From assembly GCF_014204795.1 (NCBI RefSeq), contig NZ_JACHMB010000001.1, positions 9,870,501 through 9,934,500 on the forward strand: a DNA stretch of 64,000 nucleotides. The letters are read 5' to 3'. This document shows, piece after piece, positions 40,505 to 48,657 of this stretch. The position numbers were made by a program, and so were the translations under genes. A model generated the notes under the pieces. That model searched no databases, was not told the DNA's origin, and saw nothing but the letters and a program-made list of their open reading frames with translations. Each line of letters starts with the position of its first letter. Position 1 is the stretch's first letter. Source of the DNA: Nonomuraea jabiensis. GTDB taxonomy: Bacteria; Actinomycetota; Actinomycetes; Streptosporangiales; Streptosporangiaceae.

Positions 40505-41439
40505 TGGCCGTCAGCACCACCCATCGCAGGCCCGGCACGCTCACCCGCCGGAGGAGCAGGCGGCCGGCGCGGCCGGGCCTGTGGCACTTCCTGACGTTCG
40601 CGGCGCCGGGCACGCTCGTCTACACGTGCCTGGTGCTGCTGCCGATCGCGATGAGCGTCGGCTACAGCCTCACCAACCAGGCGCTGCTCAGGCCGAACAC
40701 GCAGTTCGTGGGCCTGCGCAACTACGCGCTGCTCCTGCGGGACGAGACGTTCCTGAACTCGCTGCGGGTCACCACGATCCTGACGCTGATCGTGGTCATC
40801 GTCCCGAACGTGCTCGGCGTGGCCGTCGCCGTCGTCCTCGACCGGCGCGGCTGGCTCTACAACGCGCTGCGCAGCGTCTTCTTCACGCCGATGGTGATCA
40901 GCTCGGTGGTCATCAGCGTGATCTGGACGCGCGTGCTCGCCGACGACGGGCCGGTCAACCAGGGGCTGCGGGCCCTGGGCGTGGCCGAGCCGCCGGGCTG
41001 GCTGTCCGACCCGGACATCGCGCTGTACTCGCTGTCGTCCATCGTCTGCTGGCAGATGCTGGGCTTCTGCGTGGTCGTCTACCTGGCCGGGCTGCAGGGC
41101 GTGCCGCAGGAGCTGGCCGAGGCGGCCGCGATCGACGGGGCGGGGCCGCTGCGCCGCTTCTGGAAGGTGACCTGGCCGCTGCTGGCGCCCGCGCTGACCA
41201 TCAACACCGTCGTGCTGCTGATCTCGGCGTTCAAGATCTTCGACCACGTGAAGGTCATCACGAACGGCGGCCCGGGCACGGGCACGACGGCCAGCGTGGC
41301 GTTCGTCGTCCTGCAGGAGGGGTTCGTGGAGAACCGTACCGGTTACGCCTCCGCCGAGGCGGTCGTCATGCTCGTGGTCATCGCCGCCCTGTCGGTGGTC
41401 ACGCTGCGGATCCTGCAGCGCAGGGAGGTGCAGCTGTGA
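40504..41439 (+). CDS. ABC transporter permease (MalF/UgpA type)
   Basis: 311 residues with an Arg-rich cytoplasmic start, six membrane helices and the EAA loop 'QELAEAAAIDGAGPLRRFWKVTWPLLAPA'. ATG 40504 shares a base with the preceding TGA. It forms the importer with the next gene; the ATPase is not encoded here. Confidence 0.92.
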   Translation: MAVSTTHRRPGTLTRRRSRRPARPGLWHFLTFAAPGTLVYTCLVLLPIAMSVGYSLTNQALLRPNTQFVGLRNYALLLRDETFLNSLRVTTILTLIVVIVPNVLGVAVAVVLDRRGWLYNALRSVFFTPMVISSVVISVIWTRVLADDGPVNQGLRALGVAEPPGWLSDPDIALYSLSSIVCWQMLGFCVVVYLAGLQGVPQELAEAAAIDGAGPLRRFWKVTWPLLAPALTINTVVLLISAFKIFDHVKVITNGGPGTGTTASVAFVVLQEGFVENRTGYASAEAVVMLVVIAALSVVTLRILQRREVQL

Positions 41440-42266
41440 GCGGATCCCGCCTGCCGTGGGTGCGGCCGCTGGTGGCGCTGGTCATCGGCGCGGTCTTCTT
41501 CATCCCTCTCTACATCGCGCTGATCAACGTCTTCAAGGCGAGCGGCCAGGTCGCCCGTGACACGATGTCGCTGCCCGATCCGTTCACCCTGGACAACCTC
41601 ACCCGCGTGCTGACCGACCCCGACAGCCTCTTCTGGTCGTCGCTGCGCACCAGCGTCGTGGTCACCTCGCTGTCGATCGTCATCCTGACGCTGCTGTCGG
41701 CCATGCTGGGCCACTACCTGGCGCGGCACACCCAGTGGTGGTCGCGCGCGGTCATGGTGCTGCTGCTGTGCGGGCTGATGATCCCGCCGCAGGTCATCCT
41801 CATCCCGGTCACGCAGGTGCTGAAGTCGCTCGGGCTGATGTCCACGCTCCAGGGGCTCATCCTGTTCAACGTCGGCTACTACGTGCCGTTCGGGGTGTTC
41901 GTCTTCTCCGGGTTCATGAAGGGCATCCCGCGCGAGCTGGAGGAGGCGGCCGCGATCGACGGGGCGACGCGCTGGCAGACGTTCTGGCGCGTCGTCTTCC
42001 CCCTCCTGCGGCCGGCCACCGCGAGCGTGCTGATCTTCCTCGGGGTGTGGATCTGGAACGACTTCCTCAACCCGCTGATCATCTACGGCCCGCGCGAGGG
42101 CACGACGATCATGACGGGCGTGTACAAGTCGCTCGGCCAGTACGCGGCGGACTTCGGCGGCATGTTCGCGCTGATGTTCCTGGCCACGCTGCCGATCCTG
42201 GTCTTCTACCTGCTGCTGCAGAAGCAGTTCGTCAAGGGCCTCACGGGCGGGGCGACGAAGGGGTGA
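41436..42266 (+). CDS. ABC transporter permease (MalG/UgpE type)
   Basis: 276 residues, six membrane helices, EAA loop 'RELEEAAAIDGATRWQTFWRVVFPLLRPA' and the end 'YLLLQKQFVKGLTGGATKG' typical of this subunit. GTG 41436 overlaps the preceding stop (GTGA). It is the last gene of the five-gene operon that starts at 37.85 kb, and its last 26 bp overlap the 3' end of the convergent glucosidase gene. Confidence 0.92.
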   Translation: MSGSRLPWVRPLVALVIGAVFFIPLYIALINVFKASGQVARDTMSLPDPFTLDNLTRVLTDPDSLFWSSLRTSVVVTSLSIVILTLLSAMLGHYLARHTQWWSRAVMVLLLCGLMIPPQVILIPVTQVLKSLGLMSTLQGLILFNVGYYVPFGVFVFSGFMKGIPRELEEAAAIDGATRWQTFWRVVFPLLRPATASVLIFLGVWIWNDFLNPLIIYGPREGTTIMTGVYKSLGQYAADFGGMFALMFLATLPILVFYLLLQKQFVKGLTGGATKG

Positions 42267-44307
42267 CGGCCTCCTCCAGGCGCAGGCCCGCGGGCAGGCC
42301 CTTGACGGTGGCCGCGCCGTCGTGGTCCACCCGTACCTCGACCTCCGCGTCCGCCACGCGCAGCCCGGCGGCCAGCGCGCCCAGGGGCGCGCCGGACAGC
42401 GGGCGCAGCTCCACCCGGCCGGCCGGCACGTCGGGGTAGAGCCCGGCCGCCGCGTGGGCGATGACGACCGCGGCGGCGGCCGACCACGCCTGGGGGCGGC
42501 AGGCGGCCGGGTAGGCCACGGGGCGGCCCACCAGGTCCCGGGCGTCGCCCGCGAACAGCTCCGGCAGCCGGTAGCCGAACGACTCGGCCGCCGCCAGCAG
42601 CCCCTCGGCCAGGGTGGTGGCCTGCTCGTCGAAGCCCTCCCTGGCCAGGCCGGCGATGACGATGGCCGTGTCGTGCGGCCAGACCGATCCGCAGTGGTAC
42701 GACAGCGGGCTGAACCCGCCCTCCTCCGACGACATCGTCCGCAGCCCGAACGCCTCCGCCATGCCGGGCGCGGCCAGCAGGCCGGCGACCTGGGCCGACT
42801 CCTCGCGCGAGAGCAGGCCGGTGCCGAGCAGGTGGCCGATGTTGCTGGTCAGGGAGTTGACGGGGCGCTTGTCGCGGTCGAGGGCGAGCGCCGGGAAGGG
42901 GCCGTGGGGCCCGTCGACCCAGAAGGCGGCGCGGAAGCGCTCGGCCAGCGCACCGGCGTAGTCGCGCCACCGGTCGCCCCCCGGGAGGTCGAAGGCGTCC
43001 AGCAGGGCGGCCCCGTGCAGGGCGGCCTGGTGGGCGTAGCCCTGCACCTCCGCCAGCGCGATCGGCGGCTCGGCCTGGCGGCCGTCGTGGAAGCGGACGG
43101 AATCGCCCGAGTCCTTCCAGCCCTGGTTGGCCAGGCCGCGGCCGCTGGAGTCGATGTATTCGAGGAACCCGTCCCCGTCGGGGTCGGCGTGGTCGGCGAG
43201 CCAGCCCAGCGCGGCCTGGAGGTTCGGCAGCAGCGCCCGCACCTCCGAGTCCGGCAGCCCCCAGCGCCACGCGTCGTGGAGCAGGCTGATCCAGAGCGGG
43301 GTGGCGTCGATGGTGCCGTAGTAGGCGGCGGGCAGCCGTCCGCCCTTGTCGTCCAGGTCGAAGGCGTCCCGCCGCAGCTCGTGCATGATCTTGCCCGGGG
43401 CCTCGCCGGAGTCCGGGTCGAGGCGCCGTCCCTGGCGGCGGGCCAGGACGCGCAGGGTGCCGGCGGCCAGCCGGGTGCCGAGCGGGAGCAGCATGCGCGC
43501 CGCCCAGATGCTGTCCCTGCCGAAGAGGGTCAGGAACCAGGGCGCCCCGGCCGCGAGGAACGCGTCGCCGGGCTCGCCGGGCTCGGCCAGCCGCAGCGAG
43601 CGCAGGTCCTCGAGCGACTGGTCCAGCAGCCTGGTGACGCGCCGGTCGCCGGCGGTGACGTGCGGCGGGCTCCATTCGAGGGTGGCGTTGGGGGGCACGA
43701 CGACCGCGGTGGGGTCCTCGACGGCCAACTCCCAGCGCAGGGTGGCCCGGCCGCGGGGCGGCAGGCTCACCTCCCACCGCAGGCGCGCCCCGTCGCCCGC
43801 CGTCGCGTGGGCGCCGTGGCCGGTGACGGTGACGCGGGTGGTGTCGGCGTGCCAGGTCAGGCGTCCGTCCCCGGCCTCGCCCGCCGGTACGGGGGTGCCG
43901 GAGCGCCCGGACTTGACCGCCTCGACGGCCGCGAAGTCGCACGCCAGCTCGACGGTGACGGTGGCCGTGACCGGCGACGACGCGGTGGAGACGATCTCCA
44001 CCTGCTCGCCCATGCCGAACGGCGACAGCTCCCGCGAACGCTCGATCCGGACCGTGGGGTCGGTCGTGGGGTCGCCGAGCCAGCGGGTCAGGGACACGAA
44101 CCGGGCCTGTCCGGCGGCCCCGGGCGCGTACCCGATGGACTCCGGCTCGCGCCCGTCCACGAGGAGCCGGGCCTGGGAGAGCACCCGGCGGTCCGCGCAG
44201 AAGAGCCCCTGCACGCCGGCCGGGCGGATCTGGCCGTCGGCGTCGCTCAGCGCGCTCGCCGGCGCCATGACGGTGCTGACCAGATCGTGCAGCAGCGGCT
44301 GAAGCAC
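42241..44307 (-). CDS. Glycogen-debranching-type amylo-alpha-1,6-glucosidase family protein
   Basis: 688 residues: an N-terminal debranching-enzyme beta domain ('GQIRPAGVQGLFCADRRVLSQARLLVDG') and a C-terminal (alpha/alpha)6 barrel like GH133/GH15/GH63 enzymes ('PWFLTLFGRDSIWAARMLLPLGTRLAAGTLRVLARRQG', 'AAYYGTIDATPLWISLLHDAWRWG', 'NQGWKDSGDSVRF', 'SYHCGSVWPHDTAIVIAGL'). No signal peptide, so it acts in the cytoplasm on imported oligosaccharides; linkage specificity is not certain. GTG 44307 follows AGGGGGAAAC. Divergent from a LacI gene with paired operators, hence co-regulated with the importer on the other side. Confidence 0.88.
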   Translation of the reverse strand: MLQPLLHDLVSTVMAPASALSDADGQIRPAGVQGLFCADRRVLSQARLLVDGREPESIGYAPGAAGQARFVSLTRWLGDPTTDPTVRIERSRELSPFGMGEQVEIVSTASSPVTATVTVELACDFAAVEAVKSGRSGTPVPAGEAGDGRLTWHADTTRVTVTGHGAHATAGDGARLRWEVSLPPRGRATLRWELAVEDPTAVVVPPNATLEWSPPHVTAGDRRVTRLLDQSLEDLRSLRLAEPGEPGDAFLAAGAPWFLTLFGRDSIWAARMLLPLGTRLAAGTLRVLARRQGRRLDPDSGEAPGKIMHELRRDAFDLDDKGGRLPAAYYGTIDATPLWISLLHDAWRWGLPDSEVRALLPNLQAALGWLADHADPDGDGFLEYIDSSGRGLANQGWKDSGDSVRFHDGRQAEPPIALAEVQGYAHQAALHGAALLDAFDLPGGDRWRDYAGALAERFRAAFWVDGPHGPFPALALDRDKRPVNSLTSNIGHLLGTGLLSREESAQVAGLLAAPGMAEAFGLRTMSSEEGGFSPLSYHCGSVWPHDTAIVIAGLAREGFDEQATTLAEGLLAAAESFGYRLPELFAGDARDLVGRPVAYPAACRPQAWSAAAAVVIAHAAAGLYPDVPAGRVELRPLSGAPLGALAAGLRVADAEVEVRVDHDGAATVKGLPAGLRLEEAVTPSSPRP

Positions 44308-44395
44308 TACGTTTCCCCCTGAGGCTAGGTCAATGATCACCCCGGGTCTTGACAGACGGACGCCGGGGGTGCAGATTTCGAAACACTCCGCTAAC

Positions 44396-44438
44396 TTTGA
44401 ACGATCAAATCATGCCGCACCAGACTTTGAACGTTCAA
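44396..44438. promoter_or_regulatory. Two LacI operators, 30 bp centre to centre
   Basis: TTTGAACGATCAAA (44396-44409) and the perfect TTGAACGTTCAA (44427-44438) lie between the divergent glucosidase and LacI genes. Both have the central CG of LacI-family sites. A TTGACA at 44350-44355 may be part of a promoter. One repressor dimer pair could block both directions. Confidence 0.8.
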
Positions 44439-44457
44439 CCCCCTCGAAAGGCGATTT

Positions 44458-45453
44458 ATGGCGGAAAAGGTGACGATCACCGATGTGGCGAAGGCAGCAG
44501 GCGTGTCGCGCCAGACGGTGTCGAACGCGCTCAACAGCCCGGAAGTGGTCCGGGAGGAGACCCTCAAGCACGTCCTCGAGGTGATCGAGCGGCTCGGCTA
44601 CCGCGCCAACCAGGCCGCCCGCCAGATGCGCACCGGCCGCTCCCGCCTGATCGCCATCGGCATCGAGCCCGACGGCGACGGGATCAGCGGCTCGTGGGCC
44701 GACCGCTTCCTGCACAGCCTGTCGGAGACGGCCGCGCAGGAGGGGTACCGGATCCTGCTCTACACCGCCGCGGACGACGACTCGGAGATCGCGACGTACG
44801 AGGATCTGCTGGGCGCGTACAAGCCGGACGCGTTCGTGCTGACCGCCACCCACCACGACGACCTGCGCGCGTCCTGGCTGCTGGAGCGCGGGCTGCCGTT
44901 CGTGGCGTTCGGCCGGCCCTGGAGCGATCTGCCCGACGCGCGCCACCCGTGGGTGGACGTGGACGGCGCCGCGGGCACCGAGGCGGCCACCCGCCACCTG
45001 CTGGCCGCCGGGCACCGGCGCATCGGCTTCATCGGCTGGCCGCCCGGCTCGGGCGTGGGCGACGACCGCCGCGAGGGGTGGGCCAGAGCGCTCAGCAGGC
45101 AGGACCTCAGCGGCCTTCAGCGTGCGGTCGAGGACGGCATCGCCGCCGGGGAGAGCGCGGCCCTCGACCTGCTCGCGGCCGACCCCGGCGTGACCGCCCT
45201 GGTGTGCGCGAGCGACTCCCTCGCCCTCGGCGCGCTGCAGGCCCGCGAGCCCGGCCGGCCCGTCGCCGTGATCGGCTTCGACGACACGCCCGCTGCCCGG
45301 GCCGTCGGCCTCACCAGCGTCCACCAGCCGCTCGGCGAGGCCGCCGCGGCCTGCGTCGACCTGCTCGCCCGCGCCCTGGAGAGCCCCGACGCCGGGCCGC
45401 CGTCGGCGCACGTGCTGCTGGCCCCCACGTTGACCATCCGTCAGTCCGCCTGA
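44458..45453 (+). CDS. LacI family transcriptional regulator
   Basis: 331 residues. Helix-turn-helix 'VTITDVAKAAGVSRQTVSNALNSPEVVREETLKHVLEVIERLGYRANQAARQMRTGRS' (about 5-62), then a periplasmic-binding-protein-like sugar sensor ('FVAFGRPWSDLPD', 'WVDVDGAAGTEAATRHLLAAGHRRIGFIGWPPG', 'PVAVIGFDDTPAARAVGLTSVHQPLGEAA'). ATG 44458 follows GAAAGG. It should repress the downstream binding-protein/permease genes and the divergent glucosidase until an oligosaccharide binds. Confidence 0.95.
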   Translation: MAEKVTITDVAKAAGVSRQTVSNALNSPEVVREETLKHVLEVIERLGYRANQAARQMRTGRSRLIAIGIEPDGDGISGSWADRFLHSLSETAAQEGYRILLYTAADDDSEIATYEDLLGAYKPDAFVLTATHHDDLRASWLLERGLPFVAFGRPWSDLPDARHPWVDVDGAAGTEAATRHLLAAGHRRIGFIGWPPGSGVGDDRREGWARALSRQDLSGLQRAVEDGIAAGESAALDLLAADPGVTALVCASDSLALGALQAREPGRPVAVIGFDDTPAARAVGLTSVHQPLGEAAAACVDLLARALESPDAGPPSAHVLLAPTLTIRQSA

Positions 45454-45492
45454 CCCCTGACCCCCCATAACGCGAGAACAGGAACCACTCCG

Positions 45493-46743
45493 ATGACGCC
45501 ACGCACCCGCCGCGCCGCCACGATCAGCGGCCTCGCCTGCGCCACGCTCGTTCTGTCGGCCTGCGGCAGCGGCTTCGACGACAAGCCGAGCCAGGCCCCC
45601 CAGCAGAGCGGCGGCCAGGTCAGCCTGCAGATCCTCATCGGCTCCTCCGGCGAGGCCGAGACCACCGCCGTCAAGCAGGCCGCCCAGACCTGGGCCTCCT
45701 CGGCGGGCGCGACCGCGACGGTGACGCCCGCGCAGGACCTCGCCCAGCAGCTCGGCCAGGCCTTCGCCGGTGACAACCCCCCGGACGTGTTCTACGTGGA
45801 CGCCTCCCGCTTCGCCGACTACGCCAGCGTCGGCGCCCTGGAGCCGTACGGCGACAAGATCAGCCAGCCCGACGACTTCTACCCCTCCCTGCGCACGGCG
45901 TTCACCCGTGACGGCAAGCTCTACTGCGCGCCCAAGGACTTCTCCACCCTCGCGCTGATCGTCAACAAGGACCTGTGGTCCAAGGCCGGGCTCACCGACG
46001 CCGACGTGCCGACCACCTGGGAGCAGCTCACCTCGGTCGGCGAGAAGCTCAAGGCCAAGGGCGTCACCCCGCTGGCGATCGGCCCGACCCGCGACCGCGT
46101 CGGCGCGTTCATGGTGCAGGCCGGCGGCTGGCTGACCAGCCCCGACGGCAAGCAGGCCACCGCCGACAGCCCGCAGAACCTCGCGGCGCTCGAGTACGTG
46201 CGCTCGCTGGTGTCGGCCAAGCTGGCCCGCTATCCCGACCAGCTCGACGCCGGCTGGGGCGGCGAGGCGTTCGGCAAGGGCAAGGTCGCCATGACCATCG
46301 AGGGCAACTGGATCAAGGGCGCGCTCAAGGCGGACTTCCCCGACGTCAAGTACTCGGTCCACGAGCTGCCGGCGGGCCCCAAGGGCAAGGGCACGCTGTC
46401 GTTCACGAACTGCTGGGGCATCTCGGCCAAGAGCAAGCACAAGGAGCAGGCCATCTCGTTCGTCGAGGCGATGACCAAGGCCGACCAGCAGATGACCTTC
46501 GCCAAGGCGTTCGGCGTCATGCCCTCGCGCCAGTCCGCCAAGGCCGCCTACACCGCCGAGTTCCCCGACGACGGCCCCTTCGTCAACGGCGCCGACTACG
46601 CCCAGGGCCCCGTGAACGCCCCCAAGATGGACAGCGTCCTGGCCGACTTCGACACCGGGCTGCAGCAGCTGGCCACCACCGCGCCCAAGACGCTGCTGCA
46701 GCGGACGCAGAAGAACATCCAGGCCGCGCTCGGCACGTCATGA
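45493..46743 (+). CDS. ABC transporter sugar-binding lipoprotein
   Basis: 416 residues, lipobox LSAC (Cys 24): 'SLQILIGSSGEAETTAVKQAAQTWASSAGATATV', 'PDVFYVDASRFADYASVGALEPYGDKI', 'TLALIVNKDLWSKAGLTDADVPTTWEQL', 'GKVAMTIEGNWIKGAL'. This is a maltose/multiple-sugar type binding protein. It lies 39 bp after the LacI gene and overlaps the next permease. Confidence 0.93.
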   Translation: MTPRTRRAATISGLACATLVLSACGSGFDDKPSQAPQQSGGQVSLQILIGSSGEAETTAVKQAAQTWASSAGATATVTPAQDLAQQLGQAFAGDNPPDVFYVDASRFADYASVGALEPYGDKISQPDDFYPSLRTAFTRDGKLYCAPKDFSTLALIVNKDLWSKAGLTDADVPTTWEQLTSVGEKLKAKGVTPLAIGPTRDRVGAFMVQAGGWLTSPDGKQATADSPQNLAALEYVRSLVSAKLARYPDQLDAGWGGEAFGKGKVAMTIEGNWIKGALKADFPDVKYSVHELPAGPKGKGTLSFTNCWGISAKSKHKEQAISFVEAMTKADQQMTFAKAFGVMPSRQSAKAAYTAEFPDDGPFVNGADYAQGPVNAPKMDSVLADFDTGLQQLATTAPKTLLQRTQKNIQAALGTS

Positions 46744-47765
46744 CCGTTCGCAAGACACGTGAGCACCTGGCGGGCTGGCTGTTCGTGGCCCCCGTCGTGG
46801 TGATCCTGGGCCTGTTCATGCTGGCGCCGATCCTCATGGCGCTGTGGGTGAGCCTGACCGACTGGAACGGGCAGGGCAGCCCGTTCCGGGGCAGCGTGCC
46901 GTTCGTCGGCGTGGACAACTACACCCGCCTGTTCACCGAGGAGGGGCTGGCCAGGCAGGACTTCATGACGAGCGTCCGCAACAACGTCTACTACGTGGCC
47001 ATCGTGGTCCCGCTGCAGACCGTGCTGGCGCTCGGCCTGGCCCTGATCGTCAACAGCCGGCTGCTGAAGGGCCGGACGTTCTTCCGCGCCGCGTTCTTCT
47101 TCCCCTCGGTGACCAGCTCGGTGGCGATCAGCGTGGTGTTCCTGTTCGTGTTCGCCAACTCCGGCGCCGTCAACGCCCTGCTGGGCCTGTTCGGCATCGA
47201 CGGGCCCCAGTGGTTCGCCGACTCGCGCGGCGTGCTGCACCTGCTGCTCGGGGCCGTCGGCCTGGTCGATCCGGCGGCCCCGCCGGAGGCGCTGACCTCC
47301 GGCGGGCCGTTCGGGCTGTCGTGGTGGGAGTGGCTGTCCGGGCCCAGCGTGGCGATGACGACCATCATCATGCTGGTCGTCTGGACCACGTCGGGGACGT
47401 TCATGCTCATGTTCCTGGCCGCCCTGCAGGACATCCCGGTGTCGCTGGAGGAGGCGGCCATGCTGGACGGCGCGGGCCGCCGCCAGGTCTTCAGGAACGT
47501 GACGCTGCCGCTGCTCAAACCCACCCTGTTCCTGGTGCTCACGCTGGGGCTGATCTCGACGTGGCAGGTCTTCGACCAGATCTACGTGATGAGCCAGGGC
47601 AATCCCGCCAAGACCACCCTCACACCGGCGTTCCTGTCGTACCAGACGGCTTTCCGCAGCTTCGAGTACGGCTCGGGCACCGCGATCTCGTTCGTGCTGT
47701 TCGCCATCATCGTGGTACTGACCCTGGTCCAGCGCTGGGTGATGAGAGAGAGGCGTCATGCGTAA
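46740..47765 (+). CDS. ABC transporter permease (MalF type)
   Basis: 341 residues, somewhat longer than its counterparts here because of a periplasmic stretch ('WFADSRGVLHLLLGAVGLVDPAAPPEALTSGGPFG'). It has six or more membrane helices and the EAA loop 'VSLEEAAMLDGAGRRQVFRNVTLPLLKPT'. ATG 46740 overlaps the preceding TGA (ATGA); its stop overlaps the next gene by 8 bp. Confidence 0.92.
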   Translation: MTVRKTREHLAGWLFVAPVVVILGLFMLAPILMALWVSLTDWNGQGSPFRGSVPFVGVDNYTRLFTEEGLARQDFMTSVRNNVYYVAIVVPLQTVLALGLALIVNSRLLKGRTFFRAAFFFPSVTSSVAISVVFLFVFANSGAVNALLGLFGIDGPQWFADSRGVLHLLLGAVGLVDPAAPPEALTSGGPFGLSWWEWLSGPSVAMTTIIMLVVWTTSGTFMLMFLAALQDIPVSLEEAAMLDGAGRRQVFRNVTLPLLKPTLFLVLTLGLISTWQVFDQIYVMSQGNPAKTTLTPAFLSYQTAFRSFEYGSGTAISFVLFAIIVVLTLVQRWVMRERRHA

Positions 47766-48603
47766 GGACAACGCGCGGTCGCTGGCCTCCACCTTCGCCG
47801 GCTACTGCATCCTGATCTTCTTCGCGCTCGTCTTCCTCTACCCGTTCGTCATCCAGATCGCCACCTCCTTCAAGACCGAGCCGGACGCGGCGGCGCACCC
47901 CCTGTCGCCCATCCCCGACCCGGTGACGATGGGCGGCTACGAGAAGGTGTTCCTCAACACCGACCTGCCGCTGTGGCTGGGCAACTCGCTGCTGGTGACC
48001 GTGGTCGTCACGGCCGGGCGCGTGCTGCTCGACTCCATGGCCGGGTACGCGCTGGCGCGGCTGCGCTTCGCGGGGCGGCGCGCGATCTTCTCGTCGATCA
48101 TCGCGATCATGGCGGTGCCGGGTGTGGTGCTGTTCATCCCGAAGTTCCTGGTGCTGAACCAGTTCGGCATGTACGACAGCTACACCGCGCTGATCCTGCC
48201 GGTGCTCGCGGACGCGGCCGGGGTGTTCATCATGAAGCAGTTCTTCGAGTCGCTGCCGGTCAGCGTCGAGGAGGCGGCCCGGGTGGACGGGGCCGGAGTC
48301 TTCCGCACGTACTGGTCGGTCGTGCTGCCGATGGCCCGGCCCGCGCTGCTCACGCTCACCATCATCTCCTTCCAGGGCACCTGGAACGAGTTCCCGCACA
48401 CGCTGGTGGCGGTGCAGAACCCCGAGCTGTTCACGCTGCCGCGGGGGCTGGCCGACCTGGTGAGCGGGTCGCTGGGCAAGGGCACGCAGTATCCGCTCAA
48501 GCTGGGGGCCGCGCTGATGGCGACCATTCCGGTGGCGGTCGTCTTCGTGATCTTCCAGCGGTACTTCGTGCGCGGCGCCAACGAGGGCTCCGAGAAGGGC
48601 TGA
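47758..48603 (+). CDS. ABC transporter permease (MalG type)
   Basis: 281 residues, six membrane helices, EAA loop 'VSVEEAARVDGAGVFRTYWSVVLPMARPA' and the end 'VFVIFQRYFVRGANEGSEKG'. ATG 47758 lies inside the end of the previous permease gene, after AGAGAGG. It is the last gene of the LacI-controlled importer operon; no ATPase follows. Confidence 0.93.
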   Translation: MRKDNARSLASTFAGYCILIFFALVFLYPFVIQIATSFKTEPDAAAHPLSPIPDPVTMGGYEKVFLNTDLPLWLGNSLLVTVVVTAGRVLLDSMAGYALARLRFAGRRAIFSSIIAIMAVPGVVLFIPKFLVLNQFGMYDSYTALILPVLADAAGVFIMKQFFESLPVSVEEAARVDGAGVFRTYWSVVLPMARPALLTLTIISFQGTWNEFPHTLVAVQNPELFTLPRGLADLVSGSLGKGTQYPLKLGAALMATIPVAVVFVIFQRYFVRGANEGSEKG

Positions 48604-48643
48604 CCGTTCCGCTGGGCGTCAGCGGATGTTCAGGAGCACACCA

Positions 48644-48649
48644 TAGATT
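48644..48649 (+). promoter_or_regulatory. -10 element TAGATT for a leaderless transcript
   Basis: TAGATT lies eight bases before GTG 48658. The bases between show no ribosome site, so transcription probably starts at or next to the start codon. A clear -35 hexamer is not visible. Confidence 0.45.
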
Positions 48650-48657
48650 CCGGTCAC

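Noticed and set aside
44350..44355. TTGACA as a firm -35 box of the LacI gene
   Set aside because: No convincing -10 hexamer lies 16-18 bp downstream, so it is only mentioned as possible.
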